The notes under the pieces are model-generated. The model was given only the letters and a program-made list of their open reading frames with translations. It was not told the DNA's origin and made no database searches. A stretch of 64,000 nt of DNA from Pyxidicoccus xibeiensis (GTDB lineage Bacteria > Myxococcota > Myxococcia > Myxococcales > Myxococcaceae). Location: positions 992,001 through 1,056,000 of the forward strand of contig NZ_JAJVKV010000004.1 in assembly GCF_024198175.1 (NCBI RefSeq). Reading direction: 5' to 3'. Every line of letters begins with the position of its first letter. Position 1 is the stretch's first letter. Positions 44,383-52,685 of this stretch are shown here, piece after piece. Position numbers and translations under genes: made by a program.

Positions 44383-45629
44383 CGTGGGCCCGCGCGTGGG
44401 CTGCGGCGCTCGCGCTGGCGCTGGCGGCCTGTACGGATGACCCGGACCCGGTGGACGGCGTGGAGCCGCCGGACGACCTGGAGTACACGCACCCGGACCC
44501 GTGGGCGGAAGGAACGCTCGTTCCACCGCCAGGGCCCGGCGGGCGCATCCTCGTCACCAACAGCCTGGACGACACGCTGAGCCTCATCGAGCTGGACACC
44601 GTGGGCACGCCCGGCTTCAAGGAGCTGGCGCGCGTTCCGGTGGGCCTCAACCCGGTGGAGCTGGAGGGGCCGCACCACACGGCGGTGTCGCCCCGGGGTG
44701 ACTTCTATTACGTCGGCATCTCCAACTACGTGCCGGGCGGCGGCTCCGGGCCCCACGGCACGCACGGCACGGGCGCCGAGGACGGCTACTGCCTGAAGCT
44801 GGATGCGCGCGACAACCGGCTCGTCGGCTCGGTGCGCGTGGACCCGAACCCCGGCGACGTCATCGTCAGCGCGGACGGGAGCACGCTGTACCAGACGCAC
44901 TTCGACACGCTGAAGATTACCGAGGCCGCACGCCGGGGCGACGGCGAGGACAAGATGATTGCCCGGCTGGCCATCATCGACGCGGCGACGATGCGCCGGA
45001 AGGCCATGGTGGACGTGTGCCCCGCGCCACACGCGGTGCGCCTGTCCGCGGACGAGCGCACGGCGTACGTCGCGTGCTGGTCGGACGAGGTGGCCATCGT
45101 CGACCTGTCGGCGGCCCCGCCCACGGTGCAGCGGGTGAAGGTCTCCGCCAACACGGGCACGGCGGTGAACCCCCGGCACGAGCCTTACGCGCTCACCCTG
45201 TCGCCCACCACGGGCGAGGCGTGGGTCAGCTCCATGGCCAGCCGGCAGGTGCAGGTGCTCAACCCCGTCACGCGGACCATGGACCCGACGCGCACCGTGC
45301 AGGGGCTGCGCGGCCCGCCCATGTTCGGGGCCTTCACGGCGGACGGGCGCACGCTGTACCTGCCCTACCAGCTCGTGGATGCGCTGGCGGTTATCGACCC
45401 GACGACGGGCACCGTGCTGCGCGAGGTGGACCTGGCGGCGGCCGGCTGTCTCAACGCGCACCAGGTGACGCTGACGCCGGACGAGCGCCACGGGCTCGTC
45501 GTCTGCGAGGGTGACCACCGGGGCCCGGGCACGGTGCACGCGGTGGACCTGGCGGAGGGCACCGTGGTGGGCACGGTGACGGTGGGCATCTTCCCCGACT
45601 CGGTGAGCATCCTGCGGGGGCAGCCATGA
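44379..45629 (+). CDS. YVTN-type beta-propeller lipoprotein
   Basis: A 416-residue lipoprotein: signal peptide MTWARAWAAALALALAAC, lipobox LAAC at Cys18. YVTN-like blades follow (ILVTNSLDDTLSLIELDTVGTPGFKELARVPVG, DFYYVGISNYV, YVACWSDEVAIVDLSAAPP, EAWVSSMASRQVQVLNPVT, TLYLPYQLVDALAVIDPTTGTVLREVDL, GLVVCEGDHRGPGTVHAVDL). A CPAPHAV pair of Cys/His occurs mid-protein. Its ATG overlaps the previous stop and its own stop overlaps the cytochrome start (ATGA at 45626). It probably binds the cytochrome or an extracellular substrate. Confidence 0.86.
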   Translation: MTWARAWAAALALALAACTDDPDPVDGVEPPDDLEYTHPDPWAEGTLVPPPGPGGRILVTNSLDDTLSLIELDTVGTPGFKELARVPVGLNPVELEGPHHTAVSPRGDFYYVGISNYVPGGGSGPHGTHGTGAEDGYCLKLDARDNRLVGSVRVDPNPGDVIVSADGSTLYQTHFDTLKITEAARRGDGEDKMIARLAIIDAATMRRKAMVDVCPAPHAVRLSADERTAYVACWSDEVAIVDLSAAPPTVQRVKVSANTGTAVNPRHEPYALTLSPTTGEAWVSSMASRQVQVLNPVTRTMDPTRTVQGLRGPPMFGAFTADGRTLYLPYQLVDALAVIDPTTGTVLREVDLAAAGCLNAHQVTLTPDERHGLVVCEGDHRGPGTVHAVDLAEGTVVGTVTVGIFPDSVSILRGQP

Positions 45630-46345
45630 GGCGCGCGGGCCTGGGAGCCCTGGCCGTGCTCGCCCTGCTGGCGGCGGGCTGTGACGGCAAGGATGCACCG
45701 GTGACGGCGGCGGAGTACGGCGAGCGGCTGTTCAACGACGCGCGGCTGTCGGAGAGCGGGTTCAACGCCTTCTCGTGCGCCACGTGTCATGCGACGACGC
45801 CCACGGCTCCGGCGGGGCGGCTGGACTCGGGGTACACGCTGCACGACTCGGCCTTCCGCAAGAGCTGGTGGGGCGGGTACGAGACGCGCCTGCTGGACGC
45901 GGTGAACTTCTGCTACGTCAACTTCATGCGGGGCGTGGCGCCGCTGCCGGAGGACTCGCCGCAGAGCCGCGCGCTGTACGAGTACCTGGTGAGCATCAGC
46001 CCCAACCGGGACGCCCGGCCGCTGCCCTTCACGGTGGTGAAGGACGCCGCCGAGGTGCCTCGCGGCAACGTGGCCCGCGGCGGCGAGGTGTACCGCGCGG
46101 CCTGCCAGGGCTGCCACGGCGAGCCGCACACGGGCGCGGGCCGGCTGACGGAGCTGGCCTCGATTCTGCCGGAGGTGACGGCCGACTACGGCGAGACGTT
46201 CCCCGGCGTGCCGCCGTCGCTGGTGGTCATCGAGAAGGTGCGGCACGGCCAGTTCTTCGGCGTCGGCGGCAACATGCCGCCCTACAGCCTGGAGGCCCTG
46301 TCCGACGCGGACCTGGGCGCGCTGCTCGCGTTCCTGGAGCTGTGA
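45626..46345 (+). CDS. Dihaem cytochrome c lipoprotein
   Basis: A 239-residue lipoprotein: MRRAGLGALAVLALLAAGC (lipobox LAAGC, Cys19). Two haem-binding motifs, CATCH at 51-55 and CQGCH at 160-164, with AVNFCYVNFMRGVAPL (Met101) and GGNMPPYSLEALSD (Met) supplying candidate axial ligands. The order CxxCH, VN.C...M.G, CxxCH, GNMP resembles SoxA-like and dihaem c-type modules. It carries electrons at the outer face of a membrane. No oxidase or dehydrogenase gene lies nearby, so the partners could be the propeller proteins of the same operon. Last gene of the unit. Confidence 0.88.
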   Translation: MRRAGLGALAVLALLAAGCDGKDAPVTAAEYGERLFNDARLSESGFNAFSCATCHATTPTAPAGRLDSGYTLHDSAFRKSWWGGYETRLLDAVNFCYVNFMRGVAPLPEDSPQSRALYEYLVSISPNRDARPLPFTVVKDAAEVPRGNVARGGEVYRAACQGCHGEPHTGAGRLTELASILPEVTADYGETFPGVPPSLVVIEKVRHGQFFGVGGNMPPYSLEALSDADLGALLAFLEL

Positions 46346-46492
46346 GCCGTGTGGCGCTCTGAGCCCTGTGAGGCTGTGAGCGCCGTGAGGCCTTGAGCGC
46401 TGTTGGCCTCGCGGGCCGGGGGGCCTCCGTCAAGGTGGAGCCCCACGCCCGGCGGGCGTAACCTCCTCTCCGGCACACACGCGGGAGCGCAC

Positions 46493-47797
46493 ATGGGGTT
46501 CTGGGACAGGCTCTTCGGGAGGAAGGCTCCGGCGGCGGAGCCGGCCGCGCCGACGGCCCCCGCACCCACCGCGAACGAGGCGCGGAGCGTGGACCCGCGC
46601 GAGTACCTCCTGAAGCAGGTGGAGGCGCTGCTGCGCGCGGACACGACGGTGGAGAAGGTGGAGCGCCACCCGGAGAGCTACGGGCTCAACATCACCCGCG
46701 CCGGTCGCCAGGGCAGCGTCTTCCTGGACAACCTCTACGCCGACACCCGGGAGCTGCCGCCGGAGCAGCGCCTCCACGTCATCCAGCGCTTCCTCGGCTC
46801 GCTGTGGCAGGAGGGCCCGGACACGCTGCCGTGGGAGGAGGTCCGCGAGCGGCTGCTGCCCGTGCTGCGCGCGTCCACCTTCGGCATGGCGCAGCTCGCG
46901 CAGCTGGGGCCGGACCGGGAGATGGTGAGCCGGCGCACGCTGCCGTTCCTGCTGGAGTTGCTGGTGGTGGACCTGCCGGAGTCCGCCATGTTCGTCCAGC
47001 GCCGGCACCTCCAGGAGTGGGGCGCCAGTGAGGACGAGGCCTTCGCCGCGGCGCACGCCAACCTGGCCAACCTCTCCGACGGCGTGGAGCTGTATGACCG
47101 CGAGCCGAGCCCCATCTGGTCCGTGGACACCGGGGACACGTACGAGACGTCGCGGCTGCTGCACCCGGGCTTCCTCGCCTCCTTCGCCTCGCGGGTGCAG
47201 GGGCGCCCCATCGCCATCCTCCCGGAGCGCGCCACGCTGCTCATCGCCGGCGACGCCAACCCGGACACCGTGGCCCGCCTGTGCGAGAGCGGCGACCGCG
47301 AGTACGAGGCCGCGTCTCGCCGCCTCACCCCTGCGCTCTACACGGTGGACGACACGGGCCGCGTGGTGCCGTACCTGCGTCCTGGCGACGACGCGCTGGC
47401 GCAACAGATGCGGCTGGCCCACGTGCGCCTCGCGCTGTCCGAGTACACGGCGCAGAAGGAGTCGCTCGACAAGGTGCACCAGGCGCGGGACGCGGACGTG
47501 TTCGTCGCGAACCTCAGCGCCGTCTTCCGGAAGAAGGACGGGCGCCCCATCACCTATTGCGTGTGGACCCACGACGTGGACCCGCTGCTGCCGCGCGCGG
47601 ACATGGTGTCGATGAACGAGGCGCCCATGGCGTACTTCCTGGTGCCGTGGGCGGAGGTGGAGCGGCTGGCGCCCGGCTGCCTCACGCTGGTGCCGGAGCT
47701 GTGGCCACCGCGCTACCGCACCACGTGGCCCGCGCCCGAGGTGCTGGAGCGGCTGCGTGCGGCGCAGGTGGATCTCGAGGACTACGAGGAGCCATGA
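46493..47797 (+). CDS. DUF1444-family protein
   Basis: A 434-residue cytoplasmic protein. After a Pro/Ala-rich linker comes the DUF1444 (YtpQ-like) fold: VERHPESYGLNITRAGRQGSVFLDNLYADTRELPPEQRLHVIQRFLGSL, VRERLLPVLR, and C-terminally WTHDVDPLLPRADMVSMNEAP, VPWAEVERLAPGCLTLVPELWPPRYRT. The function of this family is unknown. ATG 46493 begins MGFWDRLFGRK, a typical short N-terminal helix; the frame is open to 46403 without conserved sequence. Confidence 0.8.
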   Translation: MGFWDRLFGRKAPAAEPAAPTAPAPTANEARSVDPREYLLKQVEALLRADTTVEKVERHPESYGLNITRAGRQGSVFLDNLYADTRELPPEQRLHVIQRFLGSLWQEGPDTLPWEEVRERLLPVLRASTFGMAQLAQLGPDREMVSRRTLPFLLELLVVDLPESAMFVQRRHLQEWGASEDEAFAAAHANLANLSDGVELYDREPSPIWSVDTGDTYETSRLLHPGFLASFASRVQGRPIAILPERATLLIAGDANPDTVARLCESGDREYEAASRRLTPALYTVDDTGRVVPYLRPGDDALAQQMRLAHVRLALSEYTAQKESLDKVHQARDADVFVANLSAVFRKKDGRPITYCVWTHDVDPLLPRADMVSMNEAPMAYFLVPWAEVERLAPGCLTLVPELWPPRYRTTWPAPEVLERLRAAQVDLEDYEEP

Positions 47798-47888
47798 GCG
47801 CCGCCCTGCACCATGCCCGGTCAGCCGGGTGGGCGTCACCGCGTCAGGTCCCGGGGTGCGGGGCCTGGGCCCCGAGGAGGACTGACCG

Positions 47889-48404
47889 ATGATTGCCTGT
47901 CTGGACGTGGACTACCGCACCGAGCTCACCGTGGCCGTGTGCGTGCTGTTCCGCGCCTGGACGGACTCCGCGGAGGCGTCGCACCTGGTGGACCGGGGCC
48001 CTCCGGCCGAGCCGTACGAGCCCGGCCAGTTCTACCGCCGCGAGCTGCCGCACCTGCTGCGGGTGCTGGCGCAGGTGCAGGAGCCGCTGCAGGCCATCAT
48101 CGTGGACGGCTACGTGTGGCTGGGCGAGGAGCGGCCCGGCCTGGGCGCGCACCTGTACGAGGCGCTGTGCCGCGCGGTGCCCGTCATCGGCGTGGCGAAG
48201 ACGGCGTTCCACTCCACCGGCTCCGCGGTGCCGGTGCTGCGCGGGCAGAGCCTGCGCCCGCTGTTCGTCACCGCCATCGGCATGGAGACGCAGGCCGCCG
48301 CGGACCACGTCCGGAGGATGCACGGCAACTCGCGCATCCCCACCATGTTGAGCCGCGTGGACCGGCTGTGCCGCGGGTACTTCACCGTGCAGCCGCCGAC
48401 CTGA
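47889..48404 (+). CDS. Endonuclease V-like protein, N-terminally short
   Basis: A 171-residue protein related to deoxyinosine 3' endonuclease (repair of deaminated adenine, or inosine in RNA). Active-site carboxylates of the RNase H-like fold are present: LDVDY (Asp6), YEPGQFYRRELP (Glu52) and IIVDGYVWLG (Asp73), then PVIGVAKTAF with the conserved Lys and LFVTAIGM. It is about 50 residues shorter than E. coli Nfi at the N terminus; the start is fixed by an in-frame TGA two codons upstream and has GAGGAGGAC before it. The missing part carries the wedge that senses inosine, so specificity may be altered. Confidence 0.82.
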   Translation: MIACLDVDYRTELTVAVCVLFRAWTDSAEASHLVDRGPPAEPYEPGQFYRRELPHLLRVLAQVQEPLQAIIVDGYVWLGEERPGLGAHLYEALCRAVPVIGVAKTAFHSTGSAVPVLRGQSLRPLFVTAIGMETQAAADHVRRMHGNSRIPTMLSRVDRLCRGYFTVQPPT

Positions 48405-48492
48405 CGCGCGCGCCCCTCGGCTGCCCCCCGGGCTGGCCCCCGACCTCCAGGGGGCTTCCCCACGGGCGCGACCTGAGCGACAACCCGGGTCC

Positions 48493-49656
48493 ATGCAACG
48501 CCGCCACTTCCTGCGCCTCGCCACCCTCGGGGGAGGCACGCTCGCCCTGGGCAGCCTCGCCTTCTGGCGCCACGTGTACGCCGCGCCGCCCACGCTGGCC
48601 CCCGTGGGTCCCTATGGACCGCTGGCGGAGGCCCCGGACGCGCACGGCCTGCGGCTGGCACGCGGCTTCACCTCGCGCATCATCGCCCGCGGCAACGAGG
48701 TCGTCCCCGGCACGCGCTACACGTGGCACCTGGCCGCGGACGGCGGCGCCTGCTTCGCCATGCCGGACGGCGGCTGGGTGTACGCCTCCAACAGCGAGGT
48801 GACTCCCGACGGCGGCGTGTCCGCGGTGCGCTTCAGCGCGAAGGGCGAGGTGACGGACGCGTACCGCATCCTCTCCGGCACCCACGTCAACTGCGCGGGC
48901 GGCCCCACGCCCTGGGGCACGTGGCTGTCCTGCGAGGAGTTCCCCCGGGGCCGCGTCTGGGAGTGCGACCCGACGCGGCCCGGCCAGGGCGTGCCCCGGC
49001 CCGCCATGGGCGCCTTCGTGCACGAGGCCGTCGCGGTGGACCCGGTGGGCCGCCGCCTGTACCTCACCGAGGACGCGCAGGACGGCCGCTTCTACCGCTT
49101 CACCCCGGCGGAGTGGCCGTCGCTGGAGACGGGCACGCTGGAGGCCGCGCGCGTCACCGGCGACGTGCTGAAGGGCGCGAAGGTGGAGTGGGTGCCCGTG
49201 TCACCCGAGGTCTCCGCCTCCATGCAGCCGGCCGCGCGGGACACCACGGCGTTCCGGGGCGGCGAGGGCTGCTGGTACGACGGCGGCGTCGTCTACTTCA
49301 CCACCAAGCGGGACAACCGCGTCTGGGCACTCACGCTCCTCACCGGGCGGCTGGAGGTGCTCTACGAGGCCGCGCGCTACCCGGGCTCGCCGCTGGCCGG
49401 CGTGGACAACGTCACCGTGTCGCGCGCGAAGGAGCTCTTCGTGTGCGAGGACGGGGACGACCTGCAGCTGTGCCTCCTTACGCCAGACCGGAAGGTGTCC
49501 CCCTTCCTCCAGGTGGTAGGCCACCCCGGCTCGGAGCTGGCGGGCGCGGCGTTCAGCCCGGACGGCCAGCGCCTCTACCTGAGCTCGCAGCGCGGCGCCG
49601 GCGGCCGCGGCGTCACCTACGAAGTCACCGGCCCCTTCCGTACCCGGGCCGCTTGA
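48493..49656 (+). CDS. Tat-exported PhoX-like phosphatase (DUF839)
   Basis: A 387-residue exported protein. The N terminus MQRRHFLRLATLGGGTLALGSLAF fits the Tat signal (RRxFL plus hydrophobic core). The body has DUF839/PhoX features: GLRLARGFTSRIIARGNEVVPGTRYTWHLAADGGACF, THVNCAGGPTPWGTWLSCEEFP, VHEAVAVDPVGRRLYLTEDAQDGRFYRF, GGEGCWYDGGVVYFTTKRDN and PGSELAGAAFSPDGQRLYLSSQRG. PhoX enzymes are Ca/Fe alkaline phosphatases that release phosphate from organic phosphates; the CE residues after CSCEEF are among the metal ligands. Monocistronic; followed by the large inverted repeat. Confidence 0.85.
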   Translation: MQRRHFLRLATLGGGTLALGSLAFWRHVYAAPPTLAPVGPYGPLAEAPDAHGLRLARGFTSRIIARGNEVVPGTRYTWHLAADGGACFAMPDGGWVYASNSEVTPDGGVSAVRFSAKGEVTDAYRILSGTHVNCAGGPTPWGTWLSCEEFPRGRVWECDPTRPGQGVPRPAMGAFVHEAVAVDPVGRRLYLTEDAQDGRFYRFTPAEWPSLETGTLEAARVTGDVLKGAKVEWVPVSPEVSASMQPAARDTTAFRGGEGCWYDGGVVYFTTKRDNRVWALTLLTGRLEVLYEAARYPGSPLAGVDNVTVSRAKELFVCEDGDDLQLCLLTPDRKVSPFLQVVGHPGSELAGAAFSPDGQRLYLSSQRGAGGRGVTYEVTGPFRTRAA

Positions 49657-49708
49657 GCGCCAGCTCGACATCGGCGCCGACTCCGCCTCCGGGCCCGCTC
49701 GGAGGGGA

Positions 49709-49768
49709 CACTGTTCGGAAATGTCGGGACATTTGGGCGTTCGAAACCCCCGACATTTTCGAACAGTG
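49709..49768. repeat. 20-bp nested inverted repeat (REP/MITE-like or structured RNA element)
   Basis: CACTGTTCGGAAATGTCGGG (49709-49728) pairs with CCCGACATTTTCGAACAGTG (49749-49768), 19 of 20 positions, around a 20-base loop. Inside lie two smaller hairpins that would compete with the long one: AAATGTC-GG-GACATTT (49719-49734) and GTTCGAAA-N10-TTTCGAAC (49739-49764). The unit GACATTT..GTTCGAA occurs twice. It is between the PhoX-like stop and the next start (49842) and has no gene. Such an AT-rich palindrome in a 70% GC genome looks like an imported repeat element. Confidence 0.8.
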
Positions 49769-49841
49769 CGGTCCGCGCCTCGCTCGGAGGGCAGCCTTGC
49801 GTGTGGAAACGTTCGACCGGCAGGCATACCTTTGACGGCGG

Positions 49842-50651
49842 ATGCGCTCGCACCCGACCTCACAGCTCGCGCTCTTCGACGCTCCGGCCCCCGAGCGCCC
49901 GGAAGACGCCGTACGAGCCGAACCCGCCTCGCGCGACCGGCTGCCCGTGCGTGAGGACGCGGTCATCCAGGCCTCGGCCCTCGCCCGGCGGCTGTCGTCG
50001 GCCATGGGCGTGCCCGTCCACCTCCGGCTCACGGACAACCGCGCCACCCTGGTGAGCTTCCGCCGCGTGCCGGAGGGCCTGCGGCTGCGCGTGCACCACC
50101 TCTTCCTCGAGGCCCCGGACGGCGTGGTGAGGGCCATGGCGCACTACGTGGGCCGGGGCGACGAGGGCGCGCGCGAGGCACTGGAGTCCTACGCCCGCGA
50201 GCACAAGGGCCTGGTGCGCCGTGAGCGCCGCCCGGGCAAGCCCCTGCGCACCCGGGGCCGCTGCTTCGACCTGCAGGCCGTCGCCGCCCGCCTCGGCGCC
50301 GCGTACTTCGACGGCCGGGTGGGGGTGGACGTGGGCTGGGCGCGCAAGCCCGGCCGCGCGCGGCGGCGCAGCATCCACCTGGGCGGCTACGACGCGCGCC
50401 TCCGCGAGATTCGCATCCACCCCGCGCTGGACAAGCCGCACGTGCCGGCCTTCGTGGTGGACTACCTCGTCTTCCACGCGCTGCTGCACGCCGACCTGGA
50501 CAGTCCCTCGGATGTGCCCGACGTGGAGGGTGACGGCCGCTGCGCCCCCGAGCACACCCCGGCCTTCCGCGAGCGCGAGGCCGCCTTCCCCCTGCGCGAG
50601 GCCGCCCAGCGCTGGCTGGCCGACAACCTCACCTCGCTCAAGCGCGGCTGA
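49842..50651 (+). CDS. SprT/zincin-like protein with catalytic Glu replaced (HALLH)
   Basis: A 269-residue cytoplasmic protein. The C-terminal half matches the YgjP/SprT-like zincins: YFDGRVGVDVGWARKPGRARRRSIHLGGYDARLREIRIHPALDKPHVPAFVVDYLVFHALLHADL and, later, EHTPAFREREAAFP carrying the third zinc ligand (His238). But the HExxH motif reads H212-A-L-L-H216: Ala213 (codon GCG at 50478) stands where the catalytic Glu should be. Both His and the distal His remain, so it may still bind Zn but should not hydrolyse peptides. The N-terminal 130 residues contain a separate alpha/beta domain. Start near the inverted repeat. Confidence 0.78.
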   Translation: MRSHPTSQLALFDAPAPERPEDAVRAEPASRDRLPVREDAVIQASALARRLSSAMGVPVHLRLTDNRATLVSFRRVPEGLRLRVHHLFLEAPDGVVRAMAHYVGRGDEGAREALESYAREHKGLVRRERRPGKPLRTRGRCFDLQAVAARLGAAYFDGRVGVDVGWARKPGRARRRSIHLGGYDARLREIRIHPALDKPHVPAFVVDYLVFHALLHADLDSPSDVPDVEGDGRCAPEHTPAFREREAAFPLREAAQRWLADNLTSLKRG

Positions 50652-50721
50652 GCGGGCCCAGGGCCTACCCGTGCCGGGAGGCAGTAGCGGCGGTGGGCCC
50701 ACCCGCTGCATGCTCAGGGCA

Positions 50722-51123
50722 ATGCGCTACTTCAGCGTGGAAGAAGCCAACCGGCTGGTGCCACTCCTGGCCCGCACCTTCGAGCGCGTCCGTCCCTGGG
50801 TGGAGCGGGCGCAGCAGCTCGCGGACACGCTGGGCTCGAAGGAGAGCACGGCCGACGCGCACCTGGACGCCCTGCGCGAGGAGCGCGATGCGCTGCTGGA
50901 GCGCATCCGCGGGGAGCTGCTCCAGCTCCAGGAGATGGGGCTGGAAATCAAGGGCGCGGACGGGCTGGTGGACTTCCGCGCCCACCGGGGCGAGGACCCG
51001 GTGTACCTGTGCTGGCGCTTCGGCGAGCCGGCCGTCACGCACTGGCACGAGCTGCAGGAGGGCTTCGCGGGACGCAGGCCCATCGACAGCCCGGACGAGT
51101 TCGCGCCCACGTACCTCAGCTGA
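50722..51123 (+). CDS. DUF2203 domain protein
   Basis: A 133-residue protein. MRYFSVEEANRLVPLLARTFERVRPWVERAQQLA, a long helix EERDALLERIRGELLQLQEMGLEIKGADGLVDFRAHRGEDPVYLCWRFGEPAVTHWHELQEGFAGRRPI define the DUF2203 family of unknown function found in Gram-positives and myxobacteria; conserved HW.H, CW and Arg residues suggest a small-molecule or metal site. An upstream ATG (50710) gives MLRAMRYF but has poorer context. Its 3' end overlaps the convergent coiled-coil gene by 8 bases. Confidence 0.82.
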   Translation: MRYFSVEEANRLVPLLARTFERVRPWVERAQQLADTLGSKESTADAHLDALREERDALLERIRGELLQLQEMGLEIKGADGLVDFRAHRGEDPVYLCWRFGEPAVTHWHELQEGFAGRRPIDSPDEFAPTYLS

Positions 51124-51715
51124 AGTTCTTCTGGAGCAGCGACATCTTGTTGCGCGCGGACAGCAGCTGCTGGCGCAGCGAGTCCGCCTGCCGGGCGATG
51201 TCGTGGAACTCCTTCTCGTCGGCGGCCTGGGCCAGCTCCTGCGCTTCGATGGCCACCTGCGCCATCCGGTCCTGGAGCGCCTGGAAGGTGACGGCCAGCG
51301 CGGCGGTCTCCTCGGGCGTCTTCGCCTCCTGGCGCTGCTGGGCGAACTGCTGCATCTGCACGTTCAGCTCGCCCGCGTTCTGCCCCATGGTGCCGTAGCG
51401 CACGAGCAGGTCCTTGAAGACCTCGGTGCGCTGCTGGAGCTCCTGGGCGCGCTGGTGGACAGCCTCGGCCTGGGCCTGCTGCCTGTCGCGCACCTTTGAG
51501 ATGGCGCCCACCAGCGCCGTGACACGCGCGCGCAGCTGGTCGTCCATGTCGGCCAGGCTCTTGAGGGTGGTGGAGGCCCGCTCCAGGTGCTTCTCGGACT
51601 GGAGGGGGGCCTTCTGGAGCTGCTCGGAGAGGGCCTCGAACCGCTCCAGTCCCTCGTCGAGGGCCTGTGCGGCGGCCACCAGCTCCGAATCCGACGGCTT
51701 GTCGCGCTTGCTCAT
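51116..51715 (-). CDS. Cytoplasmic coiled-coil protein
   Basis: A 199-residue all-helical protein, MSKRDKPSDSELVAAAQALDEGLERFEALSEQLQKAPLQSEKHLERASTTLKSLADMDDQLRARVTALVGAISKVRDRQQAQAEAVHQRAQELQQRTEVFKDLL and more heptads to the end. No signal or membrane segment and no motif; a structural or scaffold role (chemosensory-type adaptor or sporulation protein) is possible. The frame continues to 51820, but ATG 51715 gives the first plausible start. Confidence 0.72.
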   Translation of the reverse strand: MSKRDKPSDSELVAAAQALDEGLERFEALSEQLQKAPLQSEKHLERASTTLKSLADMDDQLRARVTALVGAISKVRDRQQAQAEAVHQRAQELQQRTEVFKDLLVRYGTMGQNAGELNVQMQQFAQQRQEAKTPEETAALAVTFQALQDRMAQVAIEAQELAQAADEKEFHDIARQADSLRQQLLSARNKMSLLQKNFS

Positions 51716-51914
51716 GGTGGCCGGGAACATGGCACGCGCACGCGCCGGTGTGGGGCTCGCGATTTCAATTCCCGACACAGCCCTCGCGCGGACGCACGCT
51801 TCGAGACACCGATTGTCCATTCGGACGCGAAGGGCACCTGCCCACTGAACGGGAGGGTTCCTACCTTGTGCGGAAGGGAGGGCGCGCGAGCGCTCGATAC
51901 AGGAGGAGTGCGGG

Positions 51915-52685
51915 ATGCCCAGGACATACAGTTTCGACCATTTTCAAGCCAAGAAGCCCATGCAGTCCGCGGTCGGCACGCCGGACCGACTCGGCAACGA
52001 CGAGGACAAGCAGAAGCCGCTGAAGAGCGAGCTGCAGGAGACTCAGCCGGAGACGGTGCCCGGTGCGCACCAGGGTGAAATCCACTACGGCATGGCGCAC
52101 TCGGAGACGGTGAAGCGCCTCCAGGCACGCCGCGCCGCCCGGGCCAAGAAGGAGACCCGCGACGCAGCGGCGACGAAGCGGCCCGCGGGGAAGCGCGGCA
52201 CGGAGAAGCCGGCCACCGAGAGCACGGCGAAGCCCGCCACGGCCAGGACGGCCACTGCCAAGACGGCGAAGCCCGCCACCGCCAAGACGGCCACTGCCAA
52301 GACGACGCGTGCGAGCACCGAGGACCGCGCGAGCCAGCCGGCGCGCACGGCGAAGCCGGTGAAGACGGCGAAGACGCCCACCCCGGAGCACGACGCCCCG
52401 GTCTCCGCGCGCAAGAAGACGGCGGCGAGCGCCGAAAAGGCCCCCAAGGCGGCGAAGAAGCAGGGCCTGCTGGGGCGCGCGCTGGACACGGTGGCGAAGG
52501 GCGCGCTGGACACGGTGTCCCGGACCTCGCTGGGAAAGGCGATGGTGACGACGGGCTCCAAGGGCCTGGCACGCGCCACGGCCCTCGCGAAGGAGGTCCG
52601 TGCCGGCAAGGGCAAGTCGAAGCCGGCCGCGAAGGAGGAGAAGCCGAGCAGCACGCGCAAGGGCCCGGACAAGAAGAAGCGCTAG
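51915..52685 (+). CDS. Lys/Ala-rich histone-like protein
   Basis: A 256-residue protein. The first 65 residues are unusual (MPRTYSFDHFQAKKPMQSAVGTPDRLGNDEDKQKPLKSELQETQPETVPGAHQGEIHYGMAHSETVKRL), then a Lys/Ala/Thr/Pro-rich section with TATAKTAKPA repeats, then a helical part (LGRALDTVAKGALDTVSRTSLGKAMVTTGSKGLARATALAKEV) and a basic tail ending KKKR. Composition resembles eukaryotic H1 tails and bacterial AlgP-like DNA-binding proteins; it probably binds DNA or another polyanion. A DNA-level 39-bp tandem repeat lies at 52224-52301. Confidence 0.72.
   Translation: MPRTYSFDHFQAKKPMQSAVGTPDRLGNDEDKQKPLKSELQETQPETVPGAHQGEIHYGMAHSETVKRLQARRAARAKKETRDAAATKRPAGKRGTEKPATESTAKPATARTATAKTAKPATAKTATAKTTRASTEDRASQPARTAKPVKTAKTPTPEHDAPVSARKKTAASAEKAPKAAKKQGLLGRALDTVAKGALDTVSRTSLGKAMVTTGSKGLARATALAKEVRAGKGKSKPAAKEEKPSSTRKGPDKKKR
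52224..52301. repeat. 39-bp tandem repeat, two copies, inside the Lys/Ala-rich gene
   Basis: ACGGCGAAGCCCGCCACGGC.. at 52224-52262 is repeated with two mismatches at 52263-52301. Each unit encodes TAKPAT-ARTATAK/KTATAK. Copy-number variation would change repeat length in steps of 13 residues. Confidence 0.85.
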
